Shown: piece by piece, positions 5,471-5,508 of the stretch
Position numbering within the stretch: position 1 is the stretch's first letter
Layout: each line of letters opens with the position of its first letter
NCBI GenBank assembly: GCA_003542955.1
Contig: DPJP01000089.1
Coordinates: forward strand, 295 to 5,802
Source of the DNA: Armatimonadota bacterium
Lineage (GTDB): Bacteria; Armatimonadota; Zipacnadia; Zipacnadales; UBA11051
Length of the DNA: 5,508 bases
Direction of reading: 5' to 3'
Notes under the pieces: model-generated
What the model saw: only the letters and a program-made list of their open reading frames with translations
What the model was told of the DNA's origin: nothing
Databases searched by the model: none
Program-made: the position numbers and the translations under genes

Positions 5471-5508
5471 GGGCACGGCCTGCCTCACCCCCCGGCCCCC
5501 TCTCCTTC
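5471..5508. other. C-rich tail after the last gene, cut by the window edge
   Basis: The last 38 bases contain CTCACCCCCCGGCCCCCTCTCC. Extragenic pyrimidine-rich motifs of the CTCACCCCC...CCCTCTCC kind recur between genes in several GC-rich environmental bacteria, so this may be the beginning of such a repeat. Only one partial copy is visible, so it cannot be shown to be a repeat here. Confidence 0.25.

Noticed and set aside
1..5508. CRISPR array, tRNA, transposase or phage genes
   Set aside because: No regularly spaced repeats, no cloverleaf sequence I could recognise, and no translation resembling a transposase, integrase or phage protein on either strand.

Overview
This is a GC-rich bacterial window, and the most likely source is a member of Armatimonadota or a similar deep-branching environmental lineage. 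The strongest clue is the gene at 1833-2468. It encodes a type IV pilin-like protein whose N-terminus continues from [20 protein letters not shown] into an [13 protein letters not shown] stretch and ends with an H-X9-DG motif. Such genes are typically present in many copies in Armatimonadota and, in a related form, in Planctomycetes. The lineage call is inference from family knowledge, not a database result.

Layout from left to right. Positions 1-148 (minus strand, cut by the left edge) hold the start of an exported calcineurin-like metallophosphoesterase. Positions 149-517 have no convincing gene. Positions 518-1693 (minus) encode an exported thioredoxin-like domain fused in front of a CcdA/DsbD-type membrane domain, probably starting at a TTG codon. 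A hairpin lies at 1757-1786. Positions 1833-2468 (minus) encode the prepilin-like H-X9-DG protein, with two perfect palindromes just upstream. Positions 2630-3700 and 3697-4728 (both minus) are two Gfo/Idh/MocA-family oxidoreductases that overlap by four bases and are surely co-transcribed. A 157-base divergent spacer follows. Positions 4886-5470 (plus) encode a secreted protein that looks like a single carbohydrate-binding jelly-roll domain. The window ends in a short C-rich tail.

How the genes may work together. The two oxidoreductases plus the divergent secreted binding-like protein suggest a small sugar or sugar-alcohol use module: outside binding of a glycan or glycoside, then NAD(P)-dependent oxidation inside the cell. 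One of the pair (3697-4728) keeps the canonical nucleotide-binding and catalytic motifs. Its partner (2630-3700) has diverged at both. The thioredoxin-CcdA protein probably carries reducing power across the membrane to extracytoplasmic disulfides. Its upstream neighbour is a cysteine-rich exported pilin-like protein, so a link is possible but unproven.

I did not find convincing evidence for a wholly new system. The most interesting points are the inverted domain order of the thioredoxin-CcdA protein, the canonical/divergent oxidoreductase pair, and the palindromes touching the prepilin ribosome binding site. I see no tRNA, rRNA, CRISPR array, insertion sequence or phage gene.
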